In this document: positions 1-8,242 of the stretch, piece after piece
How positions within the stretch are numbered: position 1 is the first letter of the stretch
Layout of the letters: every line of letters begins with the position of its first letter
Source: Paracoccus sp. IB05
GTDB lineage: Bacteria; Pseudomonadota; Alphaproteobacteria; Rhodobacterales; Rhodobacteraceae
DNA: 33,183 bases
Reading direction: 5' to 3'
Assembly (NCBI RefSeq): GCF_016405985.1
Contig: NZ_JAEFCF010000015.1
Span: forward strand, 1-33,183
The notes under the pieces: model-generated
Seen by the model: only the letters and a program-made list of their open reading frames with translations
Database searches by the model: none
Told to the model about the DNA's origin: nothing
Translations under genes and position numbers: made by a program

Positions 1-140
1 ACAGACTGGATTCGTGAGGTGAATCCTACGCTGCATTTGCGCAACAAAGCCGGTTTTGTGGCAAGATGCCGGCAATTGGCCCCCGCCCCGGAATGTCCCG
101 CGCAAAAAGCGTTGATTTGCCGGGCCGTCCGGAACATTCC

Positions 141-169
141 TTGAACATCCGAAACACGCAGGCTAAATT
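141..169 (+). promoter_or_regulatory. Predicted promoter of the uvrD-like helicase gene
   Basis: A TTGAAC hexamer (141-146) and a TAAATT hexamer (164-169) are separated by exactly 17 bases, a good match to sigma-70 -35/-10 elements. Transcription would be expected to begin about seven bases after the -10, at or next to the ATG at 177, so the message could be leaderless. This is inference from spacing only. Confidence 0.4.
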
Positions 170-176
170 TGACCTT

Positions 177-2798
177 ATGGACCCTTGGGATGATCACGAA
201 GCCTTCGAGGCAGCAGCAGCCCCTGTCCCGCTTTCGCAGCGGGCCATGGCGGCACGTCCGAAACCCTATCTCGACGGGCTGAACCCGGCGCAGCTTGAGG
301 CTGTGCTGACGCTGGACGGGCCGGTTCTGATGCTAGCGGGGGCCGGCACCGGCAAGACCAAGGCGCTGACGGCGCGAATCGTGCATCTGATGCGCGAGGG
401 GCGTGCGCGCAGCAATGAGATCCTTGCGGTGACATTCACCAACAAAGCCGCGCGCGAGATGAAATCCCGCGTCGAGGTGATGAATCAATCCGAAAGCGGC
501 ATGCCCTGGATGGGCACATTCCACTCGCTCAGCGTCAAGATCCTGCGCCGCCATGCCGAACTGGCCGGGCTGAAGCCGAGCTTTACCATTCTCGACACCG
601 ATGATCAGCTCAGGCTTTTGAAACAGCTGATCCAGGCCGCGAATATGGATGACAAGCGCTGGCCGCCCCGGATGCTGGCCGGGCTGATCGACACCTGGAA
701 GAACCGCGCCTGGACCCCGGACAAGGTGCCCTCCTCGGAAGCCGGCGCCTATGACAACAAAGGCACCGAACTCTACGCCCAGTATCAGGAACGGCTGCGC
801 ACCCTGAACGCCTGCGATTTCGGCGACCTGCTCTTGCATTGCGTGACGATCTTCCGCGCGCATCCCGATGTTCTGGCGCAGTATCAGCGCTGGTTTAAAT
901 ATATCCTCGTCGATGAATATCAGGATACCAATGTCTGCCAGTATCTCTGGCTGCGGCTGCTGGCCCAGGGCCACCAGAATATCTGCTGTGTTGGCGATGA
1001 TGACCAGTCGATCTATGGCTGGCGCGGCGCCGAGGTCGGCAATATCCTGAAATTCGAAAAGGATTTCCCCGGCGCGAAGGTGATCCGGCTGGAGCAGAAT
1101 TACCGCTCCACCCCGCATATCCTGGCGGCAGCCTCGGCGGTGATCCGGGGCAATGCCAACCGGCTTGGCAAGACGCTCTGGACCGAAGCGGAAGAGGGCG
1201 TAAAGGTCCAGCTGACTGGCTATTGGGATGGCGAGGAGGAAGCCCGAGCGATCGGTGAGCAGTTAGAGGCGCTCGCGAATGGCTCATCACGCTTTGCTAA
1301 GAAACGCAACAACACCAGATCGGTTTCAGAGGAACAAGAACAGGATCGCCTCTCGAAGGGTGGAAAGCGTTCCATGAGTCCTGACGGGGATATTCACGAA
1401 ATCAATATGATGCGCTCTCAGAGCCTTACGCCGGAAGGGCGAGACAACCATCCTCTGCCGAAACGTTATGGCCTGAACGAAGCCGCAATCCTGGTGCGGG
1501 CCTCGCATCAGATGCGCGCCTTCGAGGATCGGTTCCTGACCATCGGCCTGCCTTACCGCGTGATTGGTGGCCCGCGCTTTTACGAGCGCCAGGAGATCCG
1601 TGATGCGATGGCCTATTTCCGCCTCGCGGTCTCGCCCGAGGATGATCTGGCGTTTGAGCGCGTGGTCAACCTGCCGAAACGCGGGCTTGGCGACAAGGCG
1701 ACGGCATCCATCAGGGCCGAGGCGCGGCGGATCGGCATGAGCCAGCATGAGGGCGCCCGCAGCCTCGTCTCGACCGGTGGCATCGGCGGCAAGGGTGCAG
1801 GGCAGCTGCGGCAATTCATTGAAGGCATCGACCGCTGGCATGAGGCGGTCCTGACCACGCGGCCCGATACGACCGATCAGGTGATCGAGCCGCTCCTGCC
1901 CGATACCCCGCCCGAAAGCACTTCGGGCCATGTGCGGCTGGCTGAGATCATTCTGGAGGAATCCGGTTATATCTCGATGTGGCAGAATGCTGAGAAAGAT
2001 AAGAACCCGGATGCCGAGGGGCGGCTGGAAAACCTCAAGGAACTGGTAAAGGCGCTGGAACAGTTCGACAGCCTTCAGGGCTTTTTGGAACATGTCGCGC
2101 TGGTGATGGAGAATGACAGCGAAGAGGCCGCCGAGAAGGTCTCGATCATGACGCTGCACGGGGCCAAGGGGCTGGAATTCCCAGCGGTCTTCCTGCCCGG
2201 ATGGGAGGAAGGGCTGTTCCCCAGCCAGCGCAGCATGGACGAATCCGGTCAGAAAGGCATCGAGGAAGAACGCCGCCTCGCTTATGTCGGCATCACCCGG
2301 GCCGAGGAGCTGTGCTATATCTCCTTCGCCTCGAACCGCCGGGTCTACGGGCAATGGCAAAGCCAGATGGCCTCGCGTTTTGTCGATGAACTGCCGGTCG
2401 CGGATGTGGATGTGCTGACGCCGCCCGGACTGATGGGCGGCGGCTATGGCGCGGCCGCGGGTGGCGGTTTTGGCGGGGGGGGGTCCGGAGGGACTTTTGG
2501 TTCGGATATCGAGGCGCGGGCGACCAGGGCCGATGTCTATAACTCGCCCGGCTGGCGCCGGCTGCAAAGCAATGCCGGCCCGCGCCCGGCCACGCCGCGC
2601 CGCCAGGTGACAATTGATCTGGAGGCTCTTGCCGGTTTTTCAGTGGGCGACAGGGTGTTCAATCAGAAATTCGGCTATGGCAGAATTCTCGATATGGAAG
2701 CCGATACACTTGAGGTCGAATTCGAGAAAGCCGGTGTGAAACATGTGAAAGCCGGCTTCGTGACCGCCGCCAGTGCGGATGATGAAATCCCCTTCTGA
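177..2798 (+). CDS. uvrD: ATP-dependent DNA helicase, UvrD/PcrA family (SF1A)
   Basis: A 3'-5' DNA helicase of the UvrD/PcrA type, acting in nucleotide excision and mismatch repair and in clearing stalled complexes. Visible motifs in order: Walker A GAGTGKT (lysine at residue 60), GTFHS, Walker B region VDEYQDTN, QSIYGWRGAE, QNYRST, TLHGAKGLEF and the arginine-finger motif YVGITRAEE. After a glycine-rich linker the C-terminus (VGDRVFNQKFGYGRI) is the Tudor-like domain of PcrA/UvrD. I chose the ATG at 177 because MDPWDD is the expected family N-terminus; an in-frame ATG at 66 adds 37 unconvincing residues. No Shine-Dalgarno precedes 177, but a promoter sits just upstream. At 873 residues the protein is longer than usual because of an AT-richer insertion before the AAILVRAS strand (see 1275-1469). 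It converges on benE. Confidence 0.93.
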   Translation: MDPWDDHEAFEAAAAPVPLSQRAMAARPKPYLDGLNPAQLEAVLTLDGPVLMLAGAGTGKTKALTARIVHLMREGRARSNEILAVTFTNKAAREMKSRVEVMNQSESGMPWMGTFHSLSVKILRRHAELAGLKPSFTILDTDDQLRLLKQLIQAANMDDKRWPPRMLAGLIDTWKNRAWTPDKVPSSEAGAYDNKGTELYAQYQERLRTLNACDFGDLLLHCVTIFRAHPDVLAQYQRWFKYILVDEYQDTNVCQYLWLRLLAQGHQNICCVGDDDQSIYGWRGAEVGNILKFEKDFPGAKVIRLEQNYRSTPHILAAASAVIRGNANRLGKTLWTEAEEGVKVQLTGYWDGEEEARAIGEQLEALANGSSRFAKKRNNTRSVSEEQEQDRLSKGGKRSMSPDGDIHEINMMRSQSLTPEGRDNHPLPKRYGLNEAAILVRASHQMRAFEDRFLTIGLPYRVIGGPRFYERQEIRDAMAYFRLAVSPEDDLAFERVVNLPKRGLGDKATASIRAEARRIGMSQHEGARSLVSTGGIGGKGAGQLRQFIEGIDRWHEAVLTTRPDTTDQVIEPLLPDTPPESTSGHVRLAEIILEESGYISMWQNAEKDKNPDAEGRLENLKELVKALEQFDSLQGFLEHVALVMENDSEEAAEKVSIMTLHGAKGLEFPAVFLPGWEEGLFPSQRSMDESGQKGIEEERRLAYVGITRAEELCYISFASNRRVYGQWQSQMASRFVDELPVADVDVLTPPGLMGGGYGAAAGGGFGGGGSGGTFGSDIEARATRADVYNSPGWRRLQSNAGPRPATPRRQVTIDLEALAGFSVGDRVFNQKFGYGRILDMEADTLEVEFEKAGVKHVKAGFVTAASADDEIPF
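1275..1469 (+). other. In-frame AT-richer insertion inside the UvrD helicase
   Basis: Between EQLEAL and GLNEAAILVRAS, UvrD proteins normally have a short loop of roughly 10-15 residues. Here about 65 residues are present (near 367-431 of the 873-residue product). They are hydrophilic and low in complexity, with pieces such as RSVSEEQEQDRLSKGGKR and NMMRSQSLTPEGRDN. Hand counting gives about 51% G+C for 1282-1468, well below the surrounding gene, and the codons (TCA, CGT, AAA, CAA) look unlike the rest. The reading frame is kept and all helicase motifs flank it intact. No intein splice-junction residues are visible. The loop faces outward from domain 2A in known structures, so tolerance is plausible. 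Confidence 0.6.
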
Positions 2799-2821
2799 TC
2801 GCGGCCCCAACCGGGGGCGAC

Positions 2822-2867
2822 GCCGGAATTTTCCAAAATTCCGGCCCGATTTCTTTGAAGAAATCGG
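2822..2867. terminator. Tandem AT-rich palindromes between convergent uvrD and benE
   Basis: Two adjacent near-perfect hairpins fill the 72-base gap. The first has arms GCCGGAATTTT and AAAATTCCGGC around a CC loop (2822-2845). The second has arms CCGATTTCTT and AAGAAATCGG around TG (2846-2867). Both stems are symmetric, so they could stop transcription from either side. Neither is followed by a long T-run, but each stem carries its own A/T half. A bidirectional terminator is the simplest reading; a REP-like repeat is the alternative. Confidence 0.5.
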
Positions 2868-2870
2868 CGC

Positions 2871-4013
2871 TCACCTCAGGCGGGCGGCGTGCAGCCTTTC
2901 CAGCCCGAAGATGGTAATGCCGGCCATAAGCCCCCAGAACGCCGCTCCGATCCCGAAGGCCGTCATACCAGAGGCGCTGACTGCAAGCGTCAGCGTGGCC
3001 GAGAATCGCTGATCGGGCGCGGCGCAGGCGGTCGCCAATGCTCCGGTCAGTGGCCCCAGCAGCGCCAGCGCCACCAGCGTCACCATCACCGCAGCCGGCA
3101 GCGCTGTGAGCAGCATCAGGATCATCGGGCTGAACAGACCGAGGCAGATCCAGATCGCCGCATAGACGATTCCCACCTTCCAGCGCCGCGCCGGATCGGA
3201 ATGCACATCCGGCCCCATACAGATCGCAGCCGTGATTGCGGCCATCGTCACGCTATGGGCCCCGAACAGCCCGGCAAGCGCCGAGAGCCCGCCTGTCACC
3301 CCAAGCGCGGGCGAGACCGGCGGCTCGTATCCGGACGCCCGCATCGTCGCAAAGCCCGGCAGGTTCTGTGAGGCCATATTCACCAGATAGAGCGGCACTG
3401 CGAGGCCGATCAGCACCCCGGGCGAGAATTCCGGTACGACAAGAACAAGGCCCGGCAGGTGGAAGGTCAGATCCGGCCAGGCCGCCGCTCCGGTGATGAC
3501 TGTCGCACCGAGCCCCGCGAACAAGGCCGCCAGCACCGCCATCGGCGCATTGAAAAGCCGCACCAGCGCAAAGACCGCAACCATCGGCAGCACAAGACCC
3601 GGGCTCTCGCCCGCAACCCTTGCCCCTGCCATGGAAAAAGGCAGCAGAACGCCGGCCAGCATCGCCCCCGCAATTCCGTCCGGGATCGCCCGGATCAACC
3701 GCCCCAGCGGCCCGATCACCCCGGTCAATGCCACCAGAAGGCCCGCGATGATAAAGGCGCCTGCCGCCTCGGCCATGTTCACGCCGGCACTGGCCGCGAT
3801 CAGCGCCGCCCCGGGCGTCGACCAGGCCAGCACCGCCGGTACGCGGTATCGCCAGGACAGAAAGGCCGAACCCGCCGCCTTTGCGAGACAGAGTGCCAGG
3901 ATCCAGCTGGTGGTCTGGGCCGGGCTCGCCCCCACCGCAGTCGCAGCTGAAAGCACGATTGCGATGCTGGATCCAAAGCCGATCAGCGCGGCGACAAGGG
4001 CTGCGGGAAACAT
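2871..4013 (-). CDS. benE: BenE family benzoate/H+ symporter
   Basis: An inner-membrane transporter of the BenE family, which imports benzoate or related aromatic acids with protons. The 380-residue chain is almost entirely hydrophobic, with about 11-12 membrane spans. Family signatures are visible: WRYRVPAVLAWSTPGAALI near residue 60, an RAIPDGIAGAMLAGVLL segment, VNMASQNLPGFATMRASGY, and SGMTAFGIGAAFWGLMAG near the C-terminus. An in-frame TGA lies just upstream of the ATG, fixing the start, although no clear Shine-Dalgarno is seen. No benzoate catabolic genes are in the window, so the true substrate is not indicated by context. The gene is isolated, with 357 non-coding bases upstream. Confidence 0.85.
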   Translation of the reverse strand: MFPAALVAALIGFGSSIAIVLSAATAVGASPAQTTSWILALCLAKAAGSAFLSWRYRVPAVLAWSTPGAALIAASAGVNMAEAAGAFIIAGLLVALTGVIGPLGRLIRAIPDGIAGAMLAGVLLPFSMAGARVAGESPGLVLPMVAVFALVRLFNAPMAVLAALFAGLGATVITGAAAWPDLTFHLPGLVLVVPEFSPGVLIGLAVPLYLVNMASQNLPGFATMRASGYEPPVSPALGVTGGLSALAGLFGAHSVTMAAITAAICMGPDVHSDPARRWKVGIVYAAIWICLGLFSPMILMLLTALPAAVMVTLVALALLGPLTGALATACAAPDQRFSATLTLAVSASGMTAFGIGAAFWGLMAGITIFGLERLHAARLR

Positions 4014-4370
4014 CGCTCAGCCCCGGGCGGCGCGGCGGCGCATCGCAAGGATCAAAACCGGCGCGGACAGGGGCAGAGACAACACTTAGGGGCTCGCTTT
4101 CCGTTCAGGATCAGGCCGTTGTTAGCAATCTGCCTGCCTCGCAGCAAGCCGGCTCTCCGCCGGGCCCGTCAGCCGCCGCGCCTGCAAGGACCAGCACGAA
4201 ATAAGGCAAGAGGCTGATCAGGCGCAGCGGTTTCGCGGATAACCCCCATTGCATCCGGAAATGATCCCTGACTGTCAGAGCCGGTTATGGCACCCGGCGA
4301 TCACCTGGCCTGTCATCCCGGCGCGCGGCCTGCCACGCCCAGCCCAGGGCCAGGTCCGCCTCCAGGTCCG
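4014..4370. other. Non-coding gap upstream of benE
   Basis: These 357 bases separate two minus-strand genes and should hold the benE promoter. I see no convincing gene. A 22-codon GTG-initiated open frame (4085 down to 4017, minus) ends four bases before the benE ATG and could be a leader peptide, but it lacks a ribosome binding site. A small hairpin, CCGGC-tctcc-GCCGG, lies at 4149-4163, and CCAGGTCCG/CCAGGTCC direct repeats occur near 4350-4370. Confidence 0.5.
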
Positions 4371-5987
4371 TTACCGCACACGCGCGCCCTCACATGCGCG
4401 CGGCGCCACCTCGTCAAAAAAGGTCCAGGTATTGGCGAAACCAGGCTGCGAGATGCCCAGCTCTGCCCGGCTCAGGTCATTGCGCGAAAAGACCGAATGG
4501 CTGTGCTTCACCCGCAAAAGCAGCTCTTCAAGGATCAGCCCCGCCACCGGATCGGCCGCCGCATAGCTCAGCGCCAGAGCATTGGTGTTGAGCAAAAGAT
4601 CCGTGCCGCCAAGGCTGTAGCGGTCCATGCCGCGAAAGCCATTTTTTGTTTGCGCCTCGGAACCGGGATAGACCGCATTGGTCTCATGCCCTTCAATGGC
4701 GCGCTCGCCCTCATAGATCTTCATCATATTGGCGTAGAAATAGCCGATGCCGCCGATCAGGCGCTGCGCCTCGTTCCGGCCATGATCGAGGAAGGTCTGC
4801 AGACTCGAGATCAGCCAGCGCGTGCTGAGCTCCGCCGCGAGATGCTTCCCCTCCTCACGCCAGATGCGATGGAAAAGATCACGGGCCTTGTCGGTCAGCT
4901 GGGTATCGCGGCGCAGGCACGAGATCGTCAGGCCCAGCGTCCAGGCCAGTTCGCTGCGACCGCGGAAATGATAGCGCAGAATATCGGCCTGGTCGCGCAT
5001 ATCGCTGCGGCTGACCTGGGGCATTTCGGCATCGGCGGGCATCTGACTTGCGCCAAGCGCGGCCAGGTCAGTGTCGGGGCCTGGCAGGATATCGGCGACC
5101 TGCTCCGGCGCCCCCACCCGCTCCGCCGCCCGGCGGGCAAGGGCGGAAAGCCCCGGCACATCCGGCGGCGGCGCGGGCGGCCAGGCCGGGTCCTCTCCCC
5201 CGCATGCCCCGGCCTGATCCGCCGCAAGCAGCCGCTCTTTATAAACCGGCAGGAGTTTGGCATTATCGGCAAAGCGGTTGAGCCGTTCCAGCCGCGCCAG
5301 CGTCTCAGCGGGCAGCGACAGATTCTGCACCATCGCCGAGCCATCAAACCCCTGTGGCAGCGCCTGGAACCCGGCATAGGATAAAAGCCGCGTCACCCCA
5401 TGGTCCGGCGCGCGGCGATACTCTTCGATGAAAACCGTCCCGGGAAAGGTCTCTTCCAGTTTTGCCGTCAGATCTTCCCAGCTGAAATCCCTGACCGCCG
5501 CCGAGAAATCCACAAAGCGCGAGAATTTGGCGTGATAGCGCAGATGCTGAGCATAGCAGCTGCGCAGCCATTCCTTTTCCTCGCGGCGGAAAAAGATGAA
5601 AACCGGCCGGTGGCGCGCAAAGATCCGCGACATGATGCGGATGTTTTTCACCAGTGTCGGATAGACCTGCGTGGCATTGGTGCGGCCGAACAGATCGCCG
5701 GCGAAATCCTCTTGCGAAAGGATGGTGACCGGGCTCGGACTTTTGCCGATCTCATGGTCAAGCCGGGTCAGAAGCCCCTTGGCCGCATCGAAATCTTTGG
5801 CGGCCAGAGCCTTTCCGGCCTGCGATGGCAGCGGCCCGGCAAGGGTGGAAACCCCCGCCGACAGCAAAAGCGCGGTGTTCTGCCTCAGCATATTCTGGAT
5901 CGCCGTGGATCCGGTCTTATGTGGGCCAAGATGGACAATCAGCGAGGATTGCGCGGGAAGGACAGACGGAACTGGCACGATACTCAC
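4371..5987 (-). CDS. Sulfotransferase family protein
   Basis: The N-terminal half looks like a P-loop sulfotransferase: LIVHLGPHKTGSTAIQ near residues 16-31 is the 5'-phosphosulfate-binding loop, and FIFFRREEKEWLRSCYAQ resembles the 3'-phosphate-binding arginine/serine strand. Such enzymes move sulfate from PAPS to carbohydrates or other acceptors. The C-terminal ~200 residues are not a domain I can name. The start is uncertain: the frame is open to a GTG at 6224, but that N-terminus is V/P/S-rich and unlike the family, and a CtrA-type site would then lie inside the gene. I chose the GTG at 5987 (GTGs at 6017 and 5978 are alternatives). None has a clear Shine-Dalgarno. Acceptor unknown. Confidence 0.6.
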   Translation of the reverse strand: MSIVPVPSVLPAQSSLIVHLGPHKTGSTAIQNMLRQNTALLLSAGVSTLAGPLPSQAGKALAAKDFDAAKGLLTRLDHEIGKSPSPVTILSQEDFAGDLFGRTNATQVYPTLVKNIRIMSRIFARHRPVFIFFRREEKEWLRSCYAQHLRYHAKFSRFVDFSAAVRDFSWEDLTAKLEETFPGTVFIEEYRRAPDHGVTRLLSYAGFQALPQGFDGSAMVQNLSLPAETLARLERLNRFADNAKLLPVYKERLLAADQAGACGGEDPAWPPAPPPDVPGLSALARRAAERVGAPEQVADILPGPDTDLAALGASQMPADAEMPQVSRSDMRDQADILRYHFRGRSELAWTLGLTISCLRRDTQLTDKARDLFHRIWREEGKHLAAELSTRWLISSLQTFLDHGRNEAQRLIGGIGYFYANMMKIYEGERAIEGHETNAVYPGSEAQTKNGFRGMDRYSLGGTDLLLNTNALALSYAAADPVAGLILEELLLRVKHSHSVFSRNDLSRAELGISQPGFANTWTFFDEVAPRACEGARVR

Positions 5988-6121
5988 AACAGGAGCGGAA
6001 CTGGTTACAGGGGGCACAAAAGACAAAACAGGGCAGACAGGACCGACACTGGCGGGCAACAACCGCCCTGGCCGGACAATACAGGTCTTCAAAACACAGA
6101 TCTTCGGCGAATCGCAAAAGA

Positions 6122-6136
6122 TTAACAAAAGATTAA
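6122..6136. promoter_or_regulatory. CtrA-type binding site (TTAA-N7-TTAA)
   Basis: The sequence is TTAA, seven bases (CAAAAGA), TTAA: an exact match to the alphaproteobacterial CtrA consensus. It forms the direct repeat GATTAAC-AAAA-GATTAAC in a locally AT-rich patch. It lies upstream of the sulfotransferase gene (minus) and 140 bases upstream of the FAD oxidoreductase gene (plus), so it could serve either. CtrA in Rhodobacterales controls motility, gene transfer agent and surface functions. Confidence 0.45.
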
Positions 6137-6276
6137 CCCACCCCGCTGAAAGCAGGGACTCCTCTTTGCGGACCTGGTTAATTTCCACCCGTCCTGTGCC
6201 ACAGACCGCGCATCTCCGGACCACTTGCGAGGCTCGCGAAACAATGGCTTATCCGGTCAGGGCGAGGAGGAAGCGC

Positions 6277-7356
6277 ATGGACCAGGATTTCATCATCATC
6301 GGCGGCGGGATCGCGGGGATCTCGCTGGCTGCCAGGCTGGCCCCCGCCGGGCGGGTGCTGCTTCTCGAGGCCGAGGATCAGCTGGCGCATCACGCCTCGG
6401 GCCGCTCGGCCGCGCTTTACGAGCCGAATTACGGCCCGCCGGCAGTGGTGGCGCTGTCGAAAGCCTCGGAGCCGCATTTCCGTGCGACGGCGGATATTTT
6501 AACCCCGCGCGGTCTTCTTATGGTCGCAGGCCCCGGTGAGGAAGACGCGTTCAAAGCCGAGGCGCAGGCCATGGAAATGACGCAGATCTCACCGCATGAG
6601 GCGAGAGCAATGGTGCCGATCCTGCGGCCGGACCGCATCACCCTCGCGGCGCATTCCACATCCGCCGAAGATATTGACACCGATCTGCTCCTGCAGAATT
6701 TCGCCCGTGAGGCCCGGACGGCGGGGGCTCAGATCCGGGTCAGGGCGCGGGTGACCGGGATCCGGCGCGAGGGCGGCGGCTGGCATGTCAGCTGGCAGGG
6801 CGGCGAGGCGCGGGCGCAAGTGCTGATCAATGCCGCCGGCGCCTGGGTCGATGAGGTCGCGGCCCTCGCGGGAATCGCGCCCCTCGGGTTCAGGCCGCTG
6901 CGCCGTTCCATGGCGCGGATCCCGGCGCCTGCGGGGGTGGATGTGGCCCGCTGGCCGATGGTCTTCGGCCCGGAAGAGACCTGGTATATGAAACCCGATG
7001 CCGGCGCGCTGATCGTCTCGCCGGCCGAAGAAGACCCGGTTGATGCCCCGCATGATGCCTGGGCCGATGATATGGTGCTGGCCGAGGGCCTTGCGCGTTA
7101 TGAGGATTGCGTGACCGGGCCGGTAACGCGGCTCCTCGCAAGCTGGGCGGGGCTGCGGACCTTTTCGCCCGACCGTCAGCCCGTGATCGGCTTTGCACCA
7201 AAGCAGGCGGGGTTCTTCTGGCTGGCAGGCCAGGGCGGCTATGGTTTCCAGACCTGCCCGGCGGCCAGCCAGCTCGCGGCCGCGCTGATCCTTGGGCAAA
7301 GACCGGATCTTGCGCCCGACCTGGTCGCCGCGCTCGCCCCCGCGCGCTTTGCGTAA
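6277..7356 (+). CDS. FAD-dependent oxidoreductase (DAO/DadA-like)
   Basis: A flavoprotein of the D-amino-acid/glycine oxidase superfamily, which oxidises amines or amino acids. The Rossmann dinucleotide-binding motif IIGGGIAGISLA is at residues 6-17, followed by LLLEAEDQLAHHASGRSAA, the usual FAD-contact segment. INAAGAWVDEVA around residue 190 and FWLAGQGGYGFQTCPAAS near the C-terminus are also family signatures. A strong GAGGAGG Shine-Dalgarno (6264-6270) sits six bases before the ATG at 6277, so the much longer upstream open frame is not used. Length is 359 residues, normal for the family. Substrate cannot be read from sequence; the GH25 gene follows 66 bases later on the same strand, with no obvious functional link. 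Confidence 0.85.
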   Translation: MDQDFIIIGGGIAGISLAARLAPAGRVLLLEAEDQLAHHASGRSAALYEPNYGPPAVVALSKASEPHFRATADILTPRGLLMVAGPGEEDAFKAEAQAMEMTQISPHEARAMVPILRPDRITLAAHSTSAEDIDTDLLLQNFAREARTAGAQIRVRARVTGIRREGGGWHVSWQGGEARAQVLINAAGAWVDEVAALAGIAPLGFRPLRRSMARIPAPAGVDVARWPMVFGPEETWYMKPDAGALIVSPAEEDPVDAPHDAWADDMVLAEGLARYEDCVTGPVTRLLASWAGLRTFSPDRQPVIGFAPKQAGFFWLAGQGGYGFQTCPAASQLAAALILGQRPDLAPDLVAALAPARFA

Positions 7357-7422
7357 GAAAGGCCCGCCCACCGGCAAAATGACCCCGTGACAGCCCGGCC
7401 CGGATCGGCGACGATCCGCGCC

Positions 7423-8232
7423 ATGACCCGTATCCTGATCGCACTCGCCCTGAGCCTGACCCTCGCCGCCTGTGGTGGCACCGGGTCCAGAGACCGCCCC
7501 GCCGCGCGGCCCTCCGCCCCAATCGCGTCCAATGTCGTGACCGCGCCGAATTTCGGCGATGCAAAGCCGGTCACCGGCTGGGGCGGCAAACCCCCGCAGG
7601 GCTATGCCGTGCATGGGATCGACGTCGCGCGCTACCAGACAGAAGTGGACTGGGTGACCGCCCGCGCCAATGGCGTCAATTTCGCCTTCATCAAGGCCAC
7701 CGAAGGCGGCGACCGGGTCGATCCGATGTTCGAAGAACACTGGCGCGGCGCCGGTCGCGCCGGTGTCCGGCGTGGCGCCTATCACTTCTTCTACCACTGC
7801 CGTTCGGCAGAGGAACAGGCGCGCTGGTTCATCCGCAATGTACCGAAAGTGGCAGGCGGTTTGCCCCCGGTCCTCGATATGGAATGGACCCCTTTCTCGC
7901 CGACCTGCACCATCCGTCGTGATCCTGCGGTGATCCGCGAAGACGCGCGTATCTTCATCGATATCCTGACCCGCCATTACGGGCAAAAGCCGATCCTCTA
8001 TACCTCGATCGACTTTTTCGAAGACAATCAGATGTGGAAGGTCACCGGGGCCGACTTCTGGCTGCGTGCGGTCGCGAAACATCCGCAGGACCTGTATGAC
8101 AGGCATCACTGGCTGTTCTGGCAATATACCTCGACAGGATTGATCCCCGGTATCAAGGGCGCGGTCGACATCAATGTCTATGAGGGCAATGCCTCGCAGT
8201 GGAACGCCTGGCTGGCGGCACGCGCGCCGTAA
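7423..8232 (+). CDS. GH25 family lysozyme-like lipoprotein
   Basis: A predicted envelope lipoprotein with a glycoside hydrolase family 25 (N,O-diacetylmuramidase) domain that would cut peptidoglycan glycan chains. From the ATG at 7423 the first 17 residues form a lipoprotein signal (MTRILIALALSLTLAAC, lipobox LAAC). The GH25 core begins at GIDVARYQ and continues with FAFIKATEGGD, GAYHFFYHC, VLDMEW (the acidic catalytic pair), ILYTSIDFF and LFWQYTSTG...DINVY. Length is 269 residues. An earlier in-frame GTG at 7387 would spoil the signal peptide. No strong Shine-Dalgarno is evident. It may act in cell-wall remodelling; nothing nearby suggests phage origin. Confidence 0.85.
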   Translation: MTRILIALALSLTLAACGGTGSRDRPAARPSAPIASNVVTAPNFGDAKPVTGWGGKPPQGYAVHGIDVARYQTEVDWVTARANGVNFAFIKATEGGDRVDPMFEEHWRGAGRAGVRRGAYHFFYHCRSAEEQARWFIRNVPKVAGGLPPVLDMEWTPFSPTCTIRRDPAVIREDARIFIDILTRHYGQKPILYTSIDFFEDNQMWKVTGADFWLRAVAKHPQDLYDRHHWLFWQYTSTGLIPGIKGAVDINVYEGNASQWNAWLAARAP

Positions 8233-8242
8233 CGCGAGCCAG

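Noticed and set aside
1275-1469. Intein inside UvrD
   Set aside because: The insert is far too short for an intein and lacks the N-terminal Cys/Ser and C-terminal His-Asn splice residues.
1326-2567. Minus-strand open frame of 413 codons opposite uvrD
   Set aside because: Translation has no family signature and uvrD on the other strand is unmistakable.
7423-8232. Phage endolysin or prophage remnant
   Set aside because: The GH25 domain has a bacterial lipoprotein signal and no holin, structural phage genes or integrase are nearby.
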